Source: an uncultured Chromatiales bacterium (GTDB lineage Bacteria > Pseudomonadota > Gammaproteobacteria > Steroidobacterales > GCA-2729495). From it: a stretch of 9,494 nt of DNA. The stretch spans positions 1-9,494 of the forward strand of contig CAJXQV010000035.1 in the NCBI GenBank assembly GCA_913058165.1, given 5' to 3'. Under the pieces are notes generated by a model. That model was given only the letters and a program-made list of their open reading frames with translations. It did no database searches and was not told the origin of the DNA. Numbering within the stretch: the stretch's first letter is position 1; each line of letters starts with the position of its first letter. A program made the translations under genes and the position numbers. Shown here piece by piece: positions 6,760 through 9,494 of the stretch.

Positions 6760-8429
6760 GTCTCCCGTTCTATTTCAGCTCGAGAAGCCTTCTCATGTTG
6801 CTGCTGCTCAGCGCCCTGGTGGCCTGCGCTCCCGCCGAGCCACCCCCGGCTGAGGGCAATGAGCCACAACAGTTTTCGCCTGCTGGCAATATCCTGCGAA
6901 AGAGCAATGGTGCCGAACCCCAGACGCTTGATCCGCATAAAGCCGAAGGTGTGCCAGCCTCTAATATTCTCCGCGACATCTATGAAGGCTTAACTATAGA
7001 AGCGCCTAATGGTGACTTATTACCGGGCGTTGCCGAGAGCTGGACGATTGATGAATCGGGCACCGAGTACACTTTTCAACTGCGGAAAAACGCCAAGTGG
7101 TCAAACGGTGAACCGCTTACCGCCGCCGACTTTGTCTACAGTTTTCGTCGTGCGCTAAACCCCGCAACCCTATCGCGCTATGCAAATATTCTGTATCCCA
7201 TTAAAAATGCAGCTGCGGTTAATCGCGGGGAACTGGGTTTGGATAGCCTGGGTGTTGAGGCACTTTCGCCGCATTTACTTAAAATTAATTTAGAATCATC
7301 GACACCGTACTTTTTATCATTGCTTAATCATGCAATGGCTTATCCGGTGCATCAGGCAACCGCCGAACAGCATCGCGACCGGTTCACGCGACCAAACAAT
7401 AATGTGTCTAATGGTGCTTACAAAATTTCTGATTGGGTAGTGCAGTCGCATATATCGGTTGAGCGGAATAGCCGTTACTGGGATAACCTCGACACCCGTA
7501 TCGACAAGGTCGTGTATCTCGCCATAGAAAATCCGGATGCTGTGTTAAAGCGTTATCGAGCAAATGAGCTTGATATGACGCAGGAAGCGCCATCACGGCA
7601 GCTCGGCTGGATTATGCAGAACATTCCCGACGAGTACGTGGTATCGCCGTATCTTGGCGCCTACTACTACGGCGTCAACACCCTTAGAGCGCCCTTTAAA
7701 GCTAAGCCACAGCTTCGCTTGGCATTGGCGATGAGCATTGATCGTCAGATTCTTACCCAGAAGCTCACGGGTGGAGGCGAGCTAGCGGCTTACAGTTTTG
7801 TGCCCCCGGTTACCGGGTACGAACCACAGACACCCTATTGGGCGAACTGGTCTCAGGAGGAGCGCAATGCCGAGGCCCAACGCTTGTATGCCGCATCTGG
7901 CTTCGGCCCCGAAAACCCGCTCGACGTTGAGGTGTTGTACAACACCAGTCAGGGTCACAAGCAGTTAGCTATTGCCGTGGCTTCGATGTGGAAGCAAAAC
8001 TTGGGCATTAAGACCACGCTGAGGAATCAGGAGTGGAAGGTTTATCTGCAGACGCGAGCCAACAAGACCGAAACAGAAATATATCGCTCCGGCTGGATCG
8101 GCGACTACAACGATGCATACGGATTTCTACAGCTGCTGATTTCAACTAATCCGCAGAATGATTCGGGTTACGCGAACCCTGAGTTTGACCATTTACTGGA
8201 GCGCGCAGCCAAAGAAATAGATATGAGCCAGCGGGCGATCTATATGCAACAAGCTGAGGCGTTGATGTTGCAGGACATGCCGGTAATTCCGATTTACTAT
8301 TATGTGAGCAAGCACCTGATAAAACCCTGGGTGAAAGGATTCACGCCAAACATCATGGACCATGTCTATTCCAAAGACCTTTGGATTGATACCTCCGCAG
8401 TGGATGCCGGGTATAACTCAGTCCCCTAA
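6756..8429 (+). CDS. oppA: Oligopeptide ABC transporter substrate-binding lipoprotein (OppA/MppA-like)
   Basis: A 557-residue solute-binding protein of family 5 (SBP_bac_5; E. coli OppA 543). It would bind peptides in the periplasm and deliver them to the OppBC channel. The signal peptide has R10, a Leu-rich core (12-18) and lipobox LVAC with Cys24; a Pro/Glu linker follows. Family signatures are [11 protein letters not shown] (50-60), [59 protein letters not shown] split across ~82-130, and [10 protein letters not shown] from S218. The C-terminal part also fits ([16 protein letters not shown], then the [10 protein letters not shown] type end). GTG 6756 overlaps the mnmG stop as GTGA, the usual sign of translational coupling. 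ATG 6795 is a poorer start because it removes R10. Specificity for peptides rather than murein peptide or another ligand cannot be settled by eye. A small membrane protein gene and oppB follow. Confidence 0.93.
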   Translation: MSLPFYFSSRSLLMLLLLSALVACAPAEPPPAEGNEPQQFSPAGNILRKSNGAEPQTLDPHKAEGVPASNILRDIYEGLTIEAPNGDLLPGVAESWTIDESGTEYTFQLRKNAKWSNGEPLTAADFVYSFRRALNPATLSRYANILYPIKNAAAVNRGELGLDSLGVEALSPHLLKINLESSTPYFLSLLNHAMAYPVHQATAEQHRDRFTRPNNNVSNGAYKISDWVVQSHISVERNSRYWDNLDTRIDKVVYLAIENPDAVLKRYRANELDMTQEAPSRQLGWIMQNIPDEYVVSPYLGAYYYGVNTLRAPFKAKPQLRLALAMSIDRQILTQKLTGGGELAAYSFVPPVTGYEPQTPYWANWSQEERNAEAQRLYAASGFGPENPLDVEVLYNTSQGHKQLAIAVASMWKQNLGIKTTLRNQEWKVYLQTRANKTETEIYRSGWIGDYNDAYGFLQLLISTNPQNDSGYANPEFDHLLERAAKEIDMSQRAIYMQQAEALMLQDMPVIPIYYYVSKHLIKPWVKGFTPNIMDHVYSKDLWIDTSAVDAGYNSVP

Positions 8430-8483
8430 GCGGCCTTGTTTGTGGCTATACTCATCATTAATCACGAGCCTACGAGATAAACG

Positions 8484-8693
8484 ATGTCTGAAACGCAAAA
8501 ACCACGCAGCAGCACCCTACCAGGAATCCTATATGTGGTGGGCTTGTGCGCGATCTTGGTAGCCATTTCTGTTTACTACAAGGGCGCTGATACCTATTGC
8601 CGCTATCAATCAAAAGACATGCCATTGTTAGACATGGCCCCGGAATGTCGCGACGCGGATACAGAATCGATAGCAGCAGACCCTGCTGAATAG
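8484..8693 (+). CDS. Small single-span membrane protein between oppA and oppB
   Basis: A 69-residue protein I do not recognise. A short basic N-terminus (K6, R8) is followed by one transmembrane helix at about 12-32 (LPGILYVVGLCAILVAISVYY). By the positive-inside rule the ~37-residue tail should face the periplasm. That tail has two cysteines (C39 in DTYCRY and C55 in PECRD) that could form a disulfide, and it ends in an acidic stretch. There is no lipobox, since C22 lies inside the helix. The ATG at 8484 has only weak purine-rich sequence upstream (acgaga). It starts 54 bases after oppA and ends 43 bases before oppB with no terminator in either gap, so it is probably co-transcribed with the transporter. 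Coding is supported by the coherent membrane-protein layout and by its filling the space between two transporter genes. It could be an accessory subunit or an unrelated small protein. Confidence 0.68.
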   Translation: MSETQKPRSSTLPGILYVVGLCAILVAISVYYKGADTYCRYQSKDMPLLDMAPECRDADTESIAADPAE

Positions 8694-8719
8694 TCTTCGT
8701 TGGCATCTGAAAAATAAAC

Positions 8720-8736
8720 CGGAGTAAACTACTCCG
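8720..8736 (+). promoter_or_regulatory. Perfect hairpin holding the oppB ribosome-binding site
   Basis: CGGAGTA (8720-8726), loop aac, TACTCCG (8730-8736): seven perfect pairs ending on the base before the oppB ATG. GGAG at 8721-8724 is the only Shine-Dalgarno candidate and is fully inside the stem. An in-frame TAA at 8725-8727 rules out a start further upstream. As RNA it could block initiation until melted (heat, a ligand, or ribosomes arriving from the upstream gene). As DNA the 17-base palindrome could be an operator. Confidence 0.6.
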
Positions 8737-9442
8737 ATGCTGCGTTTTACCGTTAAACGTTTTTTTGGGGCCATCCCCACACTGCTTGTTCTTATGGTGC
8801 TGGCATTTGCGTTAATTCGCGTTGCACCAGGTGGCCCATTCGATTCTGAAAAACAACTATCAGCAGAAATTCAGGAGCGACTGAATGCCGCGTATCATTT
8901 AGACGAGCCTCTATGGCAACAATTTTTTCGCTATCTCGGCAATCTATTACAGGGTGATTTTGGTCCGTCATTCGCCTATGCCGATTACACGGTAAGCGAA
9001 CTTATCGCGACAGGCTTTCCGGTTTCGTTAAAGCTCGGCTCTTTGGCAATGCTCCTTGCTATTATCGCAGGCGTTGCGATTGGTACGATGGCGGCATTAA
9101 AACAAAACACCCGTACCGACTACGCCGTAATGACAGCGGCGATGACGGGCGTTTCAGTGCCCACTTTTGTTATTGCTCCTGTGCTGGTTCTGGTTTTTGC
9201 GGTTACCCTGCAATGGTTTCCGGCGGGTGGGCTGGGGGATTGGCGAAATCTAGTACTGCCAGTAATTGCTCTTGCCCTGCCGCAAATAGCCTACATTGCG
9301 AGGCTTACGCGAGGCAGCATGATTGAGGTTTTACGCAGCGACTATATTCGTACCGCACGTGCCCAGGGCCTCACCCAAACCGAAATACTTTTTCATCATG
9401 CTCTTAAGCCCGCGATACTTCCTGTGGTCTCATATCTGGGCT
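8737..9442 (+). CDS. oppB: Oligopeptide ABC transporter permease OppB, N-terminal part (3' end missing)
   Basis: Inner-membrane channel subunit of a peptide (Opp/Dpp-type) ABC transporter, family BPD_transp_1. About 235 residues remain of a usual ~306. The N-terminus reads MLRFTVKRFFGAIPTLLVLMVLAF, then IRVAPGGPFD (27-36), the hallmark of OppB/DppB proteins. A periplasmic stretch with YHLDEPLWQQFFRYLGNLLQGDFGPSF (53-79, here described in pieces: YHLDEPL, then GNLLQGDFG) is also typical. Further helices follow from ~93. The cytoplasmic EAA loop that contacts the ATPase is SDYIRTARAQGL (201-212) followed by ILPVVSYLG. The frame is open to the window end, but the residues after G235 (SLIHISEPTR) are translated adapter. 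The ATG at 8737 is fixed by an in-frame TAA at 8725. oppC and the ATPase genes are expected beyond the fragment. Confidence 0.95.
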
Positions 9443-9494
9443 TGTCTCTTATACACATCTCCGAGCCCACGAGACAAGAGGCAATCTCGTATGC
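9443..9494 (+). other. Untrimmed Nextera i7-side adapter (artefact)
   Basis: Bases 9443-9460 are 18 of the 19 bases of the reverse-complement Tn5 mosaic end (the first base, 9442, is t instead of c). Bases 9461-9475 are the Read 2 linker (ccgagcccacgagac), 9476-9483 (aagaggca) match the Nextera i7 index 711, and 9484-9494 (atctcgtatgc) begin the P7 primer. Genomic sequence ends at about 9442. Confidence 0.98.

Noticed and set aside
8436..8452. Promoter TTGTTT...TATACT before the 69-residue gene
   Set aside because: The two elements are only 5 bases apart; no -35 match exists at 15-19 bases, and no TGn extension precedes TATACT.
1..9494. Mobile element, CRISPR array, toxin-antitoxin or phage defence system
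   Set aside because: No transposase, direct-repeat array, nuclease, helicase or toxin pair was found on either strand. The only transposon-like sequences are the Tn5 mosaic ends of the adapters.

Overview
The window is one assembled fragment with untrimmed Illumina Nextera adapter at both ends (1-50 and 9443-9494). Only about 51-9442 is biological DNA. The genes are all on the + strand, are densely packed and average a mid-range GC content. MnmE and MnmG resemble the Escherichia coli proteins closely, including C47 and C277 of MnmG and the FCIGK end of MnmE. Together with two lipoprotein signal peptides, this suggests a gammaproteobacterium, probably not an enteric one. That placement is inference.

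Layout. (1) 52-885: the 3' part of mnmE (tRNA modification GTPase), its 5' part lost at the fragment edge. (2) 931-4735: three envelope-type genes that separate mnmE from mnmG. They are a 725-residue lipoprotein of unknown function with a TTG start, a 152-residue protein with four likely membrane segments, and a family-2-like glycosyltransferase with a DxD motif. A 235-base leader precedes the glycosyltransferase and a short intrinsic terminator follows it. (3) 4855-6759: complete mnmG. (4) 6756-9442: a peptide-uptake segment whose first gene overlaps the mnmG stop by four bases (GTGA). It holds an OppA-like substrate-binding lipoprotein, an unrecognised 69-residue single-span membrane protein, and the first ~235 residues of an OppB-like permease, cut off by the adapter.

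How the genes fit together. MnmE and MnmG form the complex that modifies U34 of certain tRNA wobble positions. In many gammaproteobacteria the next gene after mnmG is rsmG (gidB), followed by parAB; here it is an oligopeptide transporter. OppA would capture peptides in the periplasm and pass them to a channel of OppB plus, presumably, OppC and ATPases beyond the window. The small membrane protein lies between the binding protein and the permease and is a candidate accessory factor. A perfect 7-bp hairpin directly before oppB contains its only Shine-Dalgarno candidate, so oppB may be under translational or operator control.

No tRNA, rRNA, CRISPR array, insertion sequence or phage gene was seen. 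The most unusual items are the mnmG-opp junction, the oppB hairpin, the intercalated small protein and the two-composition lipoprotein. None of these proves a new system by itself.
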